From NCBI GenBank assembly GCA_964499445.1, contig CAZCLE010000022.1:1-16575 (forward strand): a stretch of 16,575 nt of DNA. Direction: 5' to 3'. Of this stretch, positions 5,707-12,306 are shown piece after piece. The stretch comes from GCA-2688105 sp964499445. Its GTDB lineage: Bacteria; Chloroflexota; Dehalococcoidia; Dehalococcoidales; GCA-2688105. Within the stretch, counting starts at the first letter, position 1; every line of letters begins with the position of its first letter. The position numbers and the translations under genes are program-made. Below the pieces are notes generated by a model. That model was not told where the DNA came from. It did no database searches and saw only the letters and a program-made list of their open reading frames with translations.

Positions 5707-6849
5707 ATGTCAAAAACAATAAAGTTTATGGTAATAGCCCTATTATTGGTGGCGAGCCTTGCCCTGTCTTTTGGGGCTGGCTGTGCTCAAGGTTCCAGAA
5801 CTCCGTCAAGCCTAGGGCAGGATTTTGATATTGTAACCGAGGCGTGGAACATCATCTTCCAGGATTACGTAGATAAGGACAGGCTCGATGCCAGCCTATT
5901 GAGTCAGGGAGCCATCAAGGGTATGATGGAGGCGCTGGATGACCCCTACTCCTCATACCTAGATGCCGAAACCTACCAGCTGGCTTTGAGCGGCATGGAA
6001 GGAAAATTTGAGGGTATCGGAGCCGAGATAGCAATTAGGGATGGGCAGTTAATGATTATCGCCCCTATTGCTGATTCACCAGCGGCTAAAGCGGGTATTA
6101 GAGCCGGCGATAAAATCCTGGAAATTGATGGCAGGTCTACCTCAGGGATGAGCATAGCTGAGGCGGTATTTAATACCCGTGGACCAAAGGGGACGCCCGT
6201 CAGGCTCCTTATCCTTCACCAGGATGAGACCGAGCCCGTGGAAATTGAGATAATTAGAGCTGAAATTGAGCTGCCCAGCATCGACTTTGAGATGAGGGGA
6301 GACATCGCTTACATTAGTATTACCCATTTTTCTCAGCGCACCAATGAGGAGTTATTCCCTGTGCTCCAGCTTATAACCTGGGTAGCACCAACGGGTATCA
6401 TCCTTGACCTGCGCAGTAACCCCGGTGGCATACTCCAAGTAGTGATTGATGTAGCTGGCAACTTCTTGGAGGAGGGTGTGGTCGTCAATGTAGTGGACAA
6501 CCAGGGAAAGAGTACCACTCACATGATTAGACCCAACGGAGTAGCTACCGACCTGCCTTTGGTGGTTCTGGTAGACAGCTATAGTGCTAGCGGCAGCGAG
6601 GTGCTGGCTGGAGCCCTGCAGGATTATGCCCGCGCTACCATTGCCGGCACCACAACCTACGGCAAGGGCAGTGTCAATATCCTGCACCAGCTTCAAGATG
6701 GTTCTGGGTTATATATAACCACGGCTCGCTGGCTCACCCCCAACGGTCGCCCGATAGAAGGTGAAGGAATACACCCCGACTATGAGCTTGAGCTTGAGGG
6801 AGAGGACGCCATCCAATGGGCTATAGACTACCTGAAGGGTAACAGGTAG
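5707..6849 (+). CDS. S41-family C-terminal processing protease (CtpA/Prc type)
   Basis: 380 residues. The N-terminus has a basic start, a hydrophobic segment (7-23) and GAGC at 23-26, an imperfect lipobox, so the protein is exported and may be lipid-anchored at C26. Next come the N-terminal S41 segment with DDPYSSYLD (78-86), a PDZ domain at about 95-170 (GIGAEI, SPAAKAGIRAGDKILEIDG) and the protease core with ILDLRSNPGG (232-241). The Ser-Lys dyad is S295 in SYSASGSE and K320 in TYGKG, 25 residues apart as in E. coli Prc. The family trims C-terminal tails of envelope proteins. Its stop is a tandem TAG TGA. The secreted DUF5667-like protein downstream (137 nt) could be a substrate or share a stress role; this is inference from order only. 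Confidence 0.95.
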   Translation: MSKTIKFMVIALLLVASLALSFGAGCAQGSRTPSSLGQDFDIVTEAWNIIFQDYVDKDRLDASLLSQGAIKGMMEALDDPYSSYLDAETYQLALSGMEGKFEGIGAEIAIRDGQLMIIAPIADSPAAKAGIRAGDKILEIDGRSTSGMSIAEAVFNTRGPKGTPVRLLILHQDETEPVEIEIIRAEIELPSIDFEMRGDIAYISITHFSQRTNEELFPVLQLITWVAPTGIILDLRSNPGGILQVVIDVAGNFLEEGVVVNVVDNQGKSTTHMIRPNGVATDLPLVVLVDSYSASGSEVLAGALQDYARATIAGTTTYGKGSVNILHQLQDGSGLYITTARWLTPNGRPIEGEGIHPDYELELEGEDAIQWAIDYLKGNR

Positions 6850-6922
6850 TGAGTCGGGCTGAAATTCACGAGATTAGGCTACGGGTAACTAACCTCCCTT
6901 TCCAAAATCCTGCAGATTGATG

Positions 6923-6952
6923 CTAACCAAGTGGCGACTTTTTCGTTATAAT
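6923..6952 (+). promoter_or_regulatory. Promoter-like block shared with the gene at 14684
   Basis: CTAACCAA at 6923-6930, then CGTTATAAT at 6944-6952. The C-to-C distance between the two boxes is 21 nt, exactly as in the block before 14684, and intervening bases are also similar. TATAAT at 6947-6952 could serve sigma-70, but no matching -35 lies 17 nt upstream. The two-box form with CGTT resembles promoters of ECF sigma factors. Confidence 0.5.
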
Positions 6953-6985
6953 AAATTGAGTATGAATTTAAGTCGGAGGTAAATA

Positions 6986-7978
6986 ATGAAAAGGTTTAGG
7001 ATAATTTTGCTTAGCTGGGCCATAGTTATCTCACTTCTCTTTGGCGGCACTGCTTATGCTCAAGATGAGGAATTGCAATTGCCCAGTCCAGGCATTACAC
7101 CCGACAGCCCTTTCTACTTTGTTGACACCTGGGGCAAGAAGATAGGTCTTTTCTTTGCCTTTGGGGCTGAGGCAAAGGCGAGGAAGGCTCTTACATATGC
7201 CGAAGAAAGACTGGCTGAAGCTCAGACTATGGCACATAAAAATAAGCCAAACGCAGTAAAGGAAGCTACCAATGGCTATAATGAATATATTAATTTAGCT
7301 ACAGAAAGGATGGAACAGACAAGAAGGGAAGGCGTAGATGTGTCAGACACATCGGAAATAGTGGCTTTAGCCACCTCAAAGCACCTTTCTGTTTTAGATG
7401 GAATACTGGACATTGTTCCCGAAGAAGCCAAAGAAGCCATTACCCAAGCTAGAGGCGTATCCATTAACGGGCAAGAAAATGCGTTACGAGCCCTAGCCAG
7501 AGAAAATCCAGAAAGAGCCACTGAGATTAACCTAGCCGCCATTGAAAGTAGGCTAAATAGAGCCAGAGCCAAAGCAGAAGAAAATGAAGTTGAAGATGTA
7601 GATGAGGCTCTAGAAGAATTTGAGAGGCTAAATAAGTTTGGAGAGGAAATCTCTGAAATTGCTCAAGGATTGGGCAAGGATACAACCACAGTTGAACAGT
7701 TGGTTGCCAAGGCGACCTCCATCCACCTAGGAGTTCTGTCTGAAGTTTATGAAAAGGTGCCTGAGCAAGCTAGGCTAACCATTGAAAGGGCAATGAGTGT
7801 CTCGGTAAGGAATCATGAAAGGGCAGTTGAGGCATTAAAGAAAAAGGGTGCTTTAGGTGAAATTCCAGAGGAAGCTGCCCTGCCAGAAGTGATTCCAGAT
7901 GAGGTTAAAGAGAGGCTGAAGCTCGGAGTGCTAGAAAATGATGAAGAGGGAGAAGCTCAGAAAAGGGGACCACGCTGA
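6986..7978 (+). CDS. Secreted DUF5667-like protein with internal duplication
   Basis: 330 residues with a clear signal peptide (basic MKRFR, hydrophobic 6-22, cleavage after AYA at 23-25). The mature protein starts with a PGITPDSPFYFVDTWGKK motif (35-52), the hallmark of DUF5667 and related exported proteins. The rest is helical, Glu/Ala/Lys-rich and built of two similar halves: residues 128-170 and 242-284 align without gaps at 19 of 43 identities, including ATS-HL-VL, VPE-A and VS. Function of the family is unknown; surface or stress roles are supposed. The gene has a GGAGG ribosome binding site and a promoter-like block shared with 14684. The C-terminus is acidic then basic (KRGPR). Confidence 0.75.
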   Translation: MKRFRIILLSWAIVISLLFGGTAYAQDEELQLPSPGITPDSPFYFVDTWGKKIGLFFAFGAEAKARKALTYAEERLAEAQTMAHKNKPNAVKEATNGYNEYINLATERMEQTRREGVDVSDTSEIVALATSKHLSVLDGILDIVPEEAKEAITQARGVSINGQENALRALARENPERATEINLAAIESRLNRARAKAEENEVEDVDEALEEFERLNKFGEEISEIAQGLGKDTTTVEQLVAKATSIHLGVLSEVYEKVPEQARLTIERAMSVSVRNHERAVEALKKKGALGEIPEEAALPEVIPDEVKERLKLGVLENDEEGEAQKRGPR

Positions 7979-8044
7979 AGCCCTTGACTTACCGCCATTT
8001 CAGCAGGTTTTCTTAAATTTTTACCTCCAGTGAGAGAGTTGGCT

Positions 8045-8434
8045 ATGGACAGAGACCGATTTCAGTGGCTGGTAGCAAGGGCAGTGGATAGTCTGCCTGA
8101 AGAGTTTCGCACCAGACTAGAAAACATTGATGTGGTGGTGGAGGATTGGCCAACTCAAGGTCAACTGGCTGAAGTAGGACTGAAACGCGGACAAACTCTA
8201 TTGGGTCTGTATGAAGGTGTGCCCCTAACCAAGCGAGGCAGTCACTACGGATTGGTGCCACCGGATAAAATAACCATCTTTCAGAAGCCGATTGAGGCTC
8301 AATGCGGACACGATGCCGAGATTATTGCCGAAATACAGAGGGTAGTGAGGCATGAAATAGCCCATCATTTTGGCATTGGGGATGCCCGGCTGGAGCAGCT
8401 TGAGGAGGGCTTCTCTGAGCCTACAGGCTCTTAA
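8045..8434 (+). CDS. Small zincin-like metallopeptidase family protein
   Basis: 129 residues from the ATG at 8045, which has GAGAG 7 nt upstream; the GTG at 8030 has no such signal. The zinc motif HEIAHHFGIGD (103-113) fits the HExxHxxGxxD pattern of the minimal metallopeptidase family COG3824, with H103, H107 and D113 as metal ligands and E104 as catalytic base. The N-terminal RFQWLVARAVDSLPEEFRTRLENIDVVVEDWP segment and LLGLYEG (52-58) are also family-like. Substrates are not established. No signal peptide is seen, so it should be cytoplasmic. It converges with elp3 and the two coding regions overlap by 14 bp at their 3' ends. Confidence 0.85.
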   Translation: MDRDRFQWLVARAVDSLPEEFRTRLENIDVVVEDWPTQGQLAEVGLKRGQTLLGLYEGVPLTKRGSHYGLVPPDKITIFQKPIEAQCGHDAEIIAEIQRVVRHEIAHHFGIGDARLEQLEEGFSEPTGS

Positions 8435-9800
8435 CCATATAGTCCCCCCGCGGTCTGTAGTCAAACTCTGAGCGGTAGTATTCCTTGGCGCCGATGCCGC
8501 TCAAAACAACCATCAGCTTCACCTGAAACTCACTGGCAGCAATCCCTTCAGCCTCCCTTAGTAATGCCTTACCCAGACCCTTGTGCTGAACCGTCCCTTC
8601 TTTCCGCTCACTGAGGGGAACTTCAGGACCGTATATATGTAGCTCCCTTATTAAGGCTAGATTTCCCCCAACCTCCTGACCCAGCCCAGCTATGGGCTTA
8701 GACTGAATCCGCATCCGCAGCAAGCCAAATAGCGTTTCCTTTTCATCCTCAAAGGATAGAAAAATCTCTCTACCACCTGAGGCTTCATAATCCATTCTTA
8801 CCAGCCGGGGTTCGCCTATTTCCCAGCCATCCCGTGCCCGGTGACCATACTCCCGGCACCTGATGCACCTGCATTCAATAGCTTGCCGCTTCATTCGCTG
8901 CTTAATCACATCCCGTAGCGAATCCTTTAAACCAGCGGTAATAAACTTAGCCGGTATGTCACGCAGCAGCCTTGAGATTCTGACATACTTGGGCACCATG
9001 GACTTAATCTCAACCAGCAGATTAATCATCGTGTCAGGGGAGTATGGCTGGTAGCGCCCGTCCTGATACCACTTCTCCAGCTCGGTGCCCTCCACCACCA
9101 TAGTCGGATATAGCTTCAAGCCATCTGGCTTAAAGCGAGCATCACCAAACAGCTTTGCCGATAGCTCCAGGTCCTTTGCCGGGGTTGAACCGGGTAGTCC
9201 CGGCATCCAGTGGTAGTGCACCTTAAACCCCCGCTCCTTGAGCATTGTGGTGGCGTTAACCACATCTGCCACCTTATGCCCTCTTCTTACCAGTCGGTAA
9301 ATTTCATCATCCAATATCTGAACCCCGAGCTCTACCCGGGTGGTGCCAAACTCAAGCATCCGGTCTATCTCCTCCTGCCCACACCAATCGGGTCTGGTCT
9401 CTATGCATAGCCCGGTACAGCGGTAATTAGCGGTTTCATTAAGCCTCTTTGCCTCTTCCAGGGTAGCCGACTCCTCCCCATTCAGGGCATCATAGCAATC
9501 CTTAATAAACTGGTATTGATAGTCCCGGGGATAGGCAAGGAAGGTGCCTCCCATTACTATCAACTCAACCTTATCGGTGGGATGCCCCATCTCGGATAGA
9601 ACCTTTAGCCTGAGCTCAATCTGCTTCCTGGCATCATAATCGCACTTTTTACCCCGCAGTACCGCTGGCGATTCAGGGGTATAGCTCTGGGGCGTAGCCT
9701 GGTAGGTGGGGCAATAGATGCACTGCCCCGGGCACTTCATCGGCTGGGTCATCACCGCTACCGGGGTAACCCCGGATATTGTCCTGGACAACTTCTTCAT
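8421..9800 (-). CDS. elp3: tRNA wobble-uridine C5-carboxymethylation enzyme Elp3 (radical SAM plus acetyltransferase)
   Basis: 459 residues from the ATG at 9800, which has GAGAGAAG upstream; a TTG five codons earlier is the alternative. Elp3 uses SAM and acetyl-CoA to put a carboxymethyl group on C5 of U34 in tRNA anticodons (cm5U). The radical-SAM cluster motif is CPGQCIYC (C23, C27, C30), followed by VMGGTFLAYP (83-92), CIETRPDWC and HWMPGLPGS. A Cys-rich zinc segment, CRCIRC (310-315), leads into the acetyltransferase domain with QHKGLGKALL (405-414) and the ending YYRSEFDYRPRGDYMVKSL. It lacks the long N-terminal extension of the eukaryotic enzyme, like Dehalococcoides Elp3, which works without the other Elongator subunits. 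The divergent neighbour is a Trm9-like methyltransferase that would act on its product. Confidence 0.95.
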   Translation of the reverse strand: MKKLSRTISGVTPVAVMTQPMKCPGQCIYCPTYQATPQSYTPESPAVLRGKKCDYDARKQIELRLKVLSEMGHPTDKVELIVMGGTFLAYPRDYQYQFIKDCYDALNGEESATLEEAKRLNETANYRCTGLCIETRPDWCGQEEIDRMLEFGTTRVELGVQILDDEIYRLVRRGHKVADVVNATTMLKERGFKVHYHWMPGLPGSTPAKDLELSAKLFGDARFKPDGLKLYPTMVVEGTELEKWYQDGRYQPYSPDTMINLLVEIKSMVPKYVRISRLLRDIPAKFITAGLKDSLRDVIKQRMKRQAIECRCIRCREYGHRARDGWEIGEPRLVRMDYEASGGREIFLSFEDEKETLFGLLRMRIQSKPIAGLGQEVGGNLALIRELHIYGPEVPLSERKEGTVQHKGLGKALLREAEGIAASEFQVKLMVVLSGIGAKEYYRSEFDYRPRGDYMVKSL

Positions 9801-9888
9801 ATATACTTCTCTCAACGGTCATAAACAGTTTAGCAGATTTCAGCTTATGGCAACAACGAAAATCACCTTGAGGATAATACACCAAGGA

Positions 9889-9975
9889 GAGTCTAAAAGG
9901 AGGCGGAGCGACCCAGAGAGAATCTAAGAGGAGCGAAGTGGCCAAGGGGGAGTCCAAGAGGGGCTCCGCCCCCTC
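9889..9975. repeat. Three degenerate tandem units of about 30 bp
   Basis: GAGTCTAA, GAATCTAA and GAGTCCAA at about 9889, 9920 and 9950 each begin a unit continuing with AGGAG or GAGGGG and then a GGAGCG/AGCGAAG/GCTCCG-type segment. The period is 30-31 bp. The last unit merges into the hairpin element starting at 9956. It is non-coding and fills the region between elp3 and the methyltransferase gene. Confidence 0.6.
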
Positions 9976-10033
9976 TTCTAAAGAAATCTTCCCCTTCCCC
10001 TTGAGGGGAAGGGGATAAAGGGGATAGGGTGAC
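9956..10033 (+). repeat. GC-rich double-hairpin element, copy A
   Basis: It contains a first hairpin (9960-9972, GGGGC / GCCCC stem with TCC loop) and a second, perfect 10-bp hairpin (9991-10000 with 10005-10014, CCCCTTCCCC / GGGGAAGGGG, TTGA loop), then ATAAAGGGGATAGGGTGAC. A reverse-complement copy lies at 10733-10815, on the other side of the methyltransferase gene. The tail of this copy supplies the ribosome binding site (AAAGGGG) and the GTG start of that gene. It resembles small non-autonomous repeats (REP- or MITE-like); no transposase is nearby. Confidence 0.75.
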
Positions 10034-10676
10034 TAGAGATATATTTAACCAGATAGCCCCGGGCTGGTATAGCTTCCGGCACTGGTCTATATTCCGCAGC
10101 GAACTGGAGATGCTGGCACGGCGGTGGCAAAAGGGCAGGCTACTTAATATTGGCTGTGCCCACGGTCCCGACTTCCTCCCCTTTACCCGGAACTTTGACC
10201 TGTATGGCGTGGACTTCTCCACCGAGATGCTGAAATTGGCTCGAAAATATGCCCAGAAATTCAACTTTGCCGTGAGCCTATCGGTGGCTGATGTTAGCCA
10301 CCTCCCCTATGCCGATAAGACCTTTGACTGGGCAATCTCAGTGGCTACCTACCACCATATCAAGGGCAGGGAGGAGAAGATGGCCGCCCTAAGCGAGCTG
10401 AGGCGAGTATTAAAACCGGGCGGCGAAGCCTTCATCACCGTGTGGAACCGATGGCAACCCCGTTTCTGGTTTAAGCCAAAAGAGGTAGCTGTGCCGTGGC
10501 GAAAAAGGGATAAGACCCTGGAGCGCTACTACTACCTGTTCTCCTACCCTGAGCTGGAGAAACTGGTAAAGAAGGCTGGTTTTGAGGTATTAAAATCCTT
10601 CCCCGAAAGCTCCTACCACTTCCCGATAAAGTTTTTCTCAAGGAATGTATGTTTGCTGGTGAAGAAGGGTGATTAG
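10029..10676 (+). CDS. Trm9-like SAM-dependent tRNA methyltransferase candidate
   Basis: 215 residues from a GTG start with AAAGGGG upstream. The class I SAM fold shows LLNIGCAHGPD (38-48, motif I), GVDFS (60-64), VADVSHLPYADKTFDWAIS (86-104) and LKPGG (128-132). Beyond the generic fold it follows the Trm9/ALKBH8 plan: an N-terminal FNQIAPGWYSFRHWS (yeast Trm9 has YNEIAPHFSQTRYKPWP), FDWAISVATYHH, a tryptophan after motif VI (ITVWN), AVPW at 154-157 and ERYYYLFSYPELEKLVKKAGF (165-185; yeast has RYYHLYREGEL). Trm9 methylates the carboxyl of cm5U34 to give mcm5U. Divergence from elp3, whose product is cm5U, supports this role. The yeast sequence is quoted from memory. A related methyltransferase with another substrate is the alternative. 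The gene is flanked by inverted repeats. Confidence 0.75.
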   Translation: MTRDIFNQIAPGWYSFRHWSIFRSELEMLARRWQKGRLLNIGCAHGPDFLPFTRNFDLYGVDFSTEMLKLARKYAQKFNFAVSLSVADVSHLPYADKTFDWAISVATYHHIKGREEKMAALSELRRVLKPGGEAFITVWNRWQPRFWFKPKEVAVPWRKRDKTLERYYYLFSYPELEKLVKKAGFEVLKSFPESSYHFPIKFFSRNVCLLVKKGD

Positions 10677-10732
10677 AACGAAATGAGGTCTCCAGCTTAT
10701 TTATGAACCCCACCCCTTTAGATTTTTATTAG

Positions 10733-10815
10733 GTAACCCCATCCCCTTTATCCCCTTCCCCTTGATAAGGGGAAGGGGAAAGAAGAGAAAAGAGGGGCTC
10801 CGCCCCTCTCTTACC
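10733..10815 (-). repeat. GC-rich double-hairpin element, copy B (inverted relative to copy A)
   Basis: Read on the minus strand it gives the same order as copy A: an AGAGGGGC hairpin with a triloop (10791-10798 with 10802-10809), then a CCCCTTCCCCTT / AAGGGGAAGGGG hairpin (10752-10763 with 10767-10778), then ATAAAGGGGATGGGG. It starts 56 nt after the methyltransferase stop. An additional AACCCCACCCCTTTA at about 10706-10720 partly repeats its outer end. No U-tract follows in either direction, so it is not a classical terminator. Confidence 0.75.
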
Positions 10816-10821
10816 TACACT

Positions 10822-10910
10822 CCCCCTTCCCTTATTGATGGGTTGTTTAGTAAGGGGAGAGGGATAAAGGGTGAGGGGTTGTTTAACAATCTTTTATTAA
10901 GGGAAGGGGG
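10822..10910. repeat. Long stem-loop next to copy B
   Basis: CCCCCTTCCCTT at 10822-10833 pairs perfectly with AAGGGAAGGGGG at 10899-10910, enclosing 65 nt. The enclosed part holds GGGTTGTTTA twice (about 10840 and 10876) around a GGGGAGAGGGATAAAGGG segment resembling the tails of copies A and B. With copy B it fills the gap between the methyltransferase and the next gene; no convincing coding frame is seen here. Confidence 0.55.
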
Positions 10911-10949
10911 TCAGGGGGATAGGATACTAACAATCTCCTTATAGCTACA

Positions 10950-10978
10950 TTGACAAAACTATTAATCAGGAATAGGAT
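10950..10978 (+). promoter_or_regulatory. Promoter for the zinc-ribbon / tautomerase unit
   Basis: A perfect -35 TTGACA (10950-10955), a 17-nt spacer and TAGGAT (10973-10978). The predicted start near 10985 gives a leader of about 48 nt before the ATG at 11033. Confidence 0.65.
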
Positions 10979-11032
10979 TTCACCTGAAGAGGCGAGAAGT
11001 CCAGATAAAACGAGAAGGAGTAAGGTCAAGTT

Positions 11033-11251
11033 ATGATAGTCAAAATTAAATGTCCCGAATGTAACACCGAGGGTAGTTTCTCCCTGGTTGAGTCAAGCTA
11101 TCAGGGTCCGTACCGGTGCTGGAAATGTAGAGCGCTCTTCACCATTAAACTGGAGAATAACGAGCTAAAGTCCTGTGAACCCCTCAGCCAGGAGGAATTT
11201 GATAAGCAACAAGAAGCGGAAGCCCTGAAAGCCAAATTCAAACAGCAATAG
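11033..11251 (+). CDS. Small zinc-ribbon protein
   Basis: 72 residues. CPEC (7-10) and CWKC (29-32) form a four-cysteine zinc ribbon, with YQGPYRCWKCRALFTIKL as the second half. The last 25 residues are a polar, Gln/Lys/Glu-rich helix. Such minimal ribbons bind nucleic acids or partner proteins; no specific family is recognised. The ribosome binding site is ambiguous: AAGGT lies 7 nt before the ATG and a better AAGGAG 15 nt before it. The tautomerase gene follows after 22 nt, so they form an operon. A fifth cysteine (C48) lies outside the ribbon. Confidence 0.75.
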   Translation: MIVKIKCPECNTEGSFSLVESSYQGPYRCWKCRALFTIKLENNELKSCEPLSQEEFDKQQEAEALKAKFKQQ

Positions 11252-11273
11252 CTAATCAAAGAAGGAGAATATC

Positions 11274-11468
11274 ATGCCGATAGTTACCGTGGAATGGTGG
11301 GAGGGACGCACTGTTGAGCAGAAGAAAAAGCTGGTGGAAGGCATAACTTCGGTGATAGCTGATATGGGCGTTCCCCCGGAAGCAGTGCATATCATTATTA
11401 AGGATAACCCCAAGCACAACTGGGCAAGCGGGGGCAAGCTGGCTTCAGAAAAGTCTCCCGAAATATAG
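11274..11468 (+). CDS. 4-oxalocrotonate tautomerase-family protein (DmpI-like)
   Basis: 64 residues, the usual size for this family. After removal of Met the catalytic Pro1 is exposed (PIVTVEWWEGRTVEQKKKLV), and Arg11 of the family is present in EGRT. The C-terminal part reads VHIIIKDNPKHNWASGGKLASE: Arg39 of classical 4-oxalocrotonate tautomerase is absent here, and the aromatic active-site residue is Trp instead of Phe, as in DmpI-type members. The family interconverts keto and enol forms of 2-oxo acids; no aromatic degradation genes are nearby, so the substrate is unknown. The start has an excellent AAGGAG ribosome binding site and the gene is co-directional with the zinc-ribbon gene. Confidence 0.85.
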   Translation: MPIVTVEWWEGRTVEQKKKLVEGITSVIADMGVPPEAVHIIIKDNPKHNWASGGKLASEKSPEI

Positions 11469-11480
11469 ACGGCAACCGCT

Positions 11481-11708
11481 TCAGTCCAGCATCTGCCGTA
11501 ATTTCATGGCACATACCGACAAAATCAATGAGCCAGTCCCCAGCCCCCACACCGCTAGTACCCGGGTGGAAACGGCGACCACACCAACCGAGCCGGTGAT
11601 GTAACAACTGTAGAAATAGCCCCAAGCTCCGCCCAGCAGTTGTAACCACCCACAAATAAACAGTGCCCAAGCTGTAATTGAGGCTAAGGCTTTGAATACT
11701 GATGGCAT
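11481..11708 (-). CDS. Small membrane protein of unknown function
   Basis: 75 residues. The ATG at 11708 follows a strong AAAGGAGGGGG ribosome binding site. Two long hydrophobic segments (about 7-30, Trp/Leu/Gly-rich, and 38-68, Val/Leu/Gly-rich) are separated by a short YSCYITGS turn, and the tail (KLRQMLD) is polar. No family is recognised. It converges with the tautomerase gene, the stop codons being 12 nt apart, and diverges from the gene at 11831. A TATAAT read on the minus strand lies about 30 nt upstream of the ribosome binding site but without a good -35. Confidence 0.65.
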   Translation of the reverse strand: MPSVFKALASITAWALFICGWLQLLGGAWGYFYSCYITGSVGVVAVSTRVLAVWGLGTGSLILSVCAMKLRQMLD

Positions 11709-11830
11709 TTCCCCCTCCTTTCAATTTTTCACTGCCACTAATTATAATACTGGTTGCTATGCCATATCTATAGACATCGTGTCAACAGTATGGTTTAATT
11801 GAACTTCCGATACGAGATAAGGGGTGACCT

Positions 11831-12298
11831 ATGAATGGTGAGGGCATGCTGGGGAATATAATACTTATAGTAGTTATACTTCTTTTCATGCTGGGCAGTA
11901 TTTTCCTTAGAAGACGCTCCATGGAGAAGACAGAGCTGGGAAAGATTGTCACCCTGCTGTCGGAAATAAATCAGAATCTGAAGATTATAGACGCCTTTAG
12001 CTTCAACTTGGGTGTCAAGAAATTTAAGACAGATAGCTGGAATAGGAACAAGACCAAGCTCGATTTTCTGGACGAGAGGTTACACACTACCCTAGCCAAT
12101 GCCTTTGGTATGGCCGAGGAATTTAACCAGAGGATAGATGAGGCTAAGAAGTACAAGTCATCCAGCTATCTAGCCAGCATTCAGGTAGATAAATTAAGCG
12201 AGCCGCTGGCCAAGAGCAAACAGGAGCTTGAGGAATGGTTCCAGGAAAACAAAGATAAAAAGGAACTGGTTCCCAAAAAGCGCGGTCTATTTGGGTGA
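11831..12298 (+). CDS. Single-pass membrane protein with a cytoplasmic helical domain
   Basis: 155 residues. One hydrophobic segment (about 8-26, NIILIVVILLFMLGSIFL) is followed by RRR, so the N-terminus should be outside and the rest inside. The remainder is charged and helical, with coiled-coil character at about 32-60 and 110-145, and ends in a Lys-rich tail (KKRGLFG). No family is recognised, and no catalytic motif is visible. A GGGGTGA ribosome binding site precedes the ATG. It converges with rimI (8-nt gap). A scaffold or sensor-like role is possible but not supported by anything specific. Confidence 0.7.
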   Translation: MNGEGMLGNIILIVVILLFMLGSIFLRRRSMEKTELGKIVTLLSEINQNLKIIDAFSFNLGVKKFKTDSWNRNKTKLDFLDERLHTTLANAFGMAEEFNQRIDEAKKYKSSSYLASIQVDKLSEPLAKSKQELEEWFQENKDKKELVPKKRGLFG

Positions 12299-12306
12299 AG
12301 CGGTGG

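Noticed and set aside
7974..8022. Terminator after the DUF5667-like gene (GCTGAA / TTCAGC then T-rich)
   Set aside because: Only 6-bp arms with a 19-nt loop; too weak to call.
10029..10676. Generic or quinone/sterol-type SAM methyltransferase
   Set aside because: The N-terminal IAP motif, AVPW and RYYYLFS segments fit Trm9 better than these families, although only a tree would settle it.
9889..10910. CRISPR array
   Set aside because: The repeats are degenerate, contiguous or inverted, with no regular unique spacers and no cas genes.
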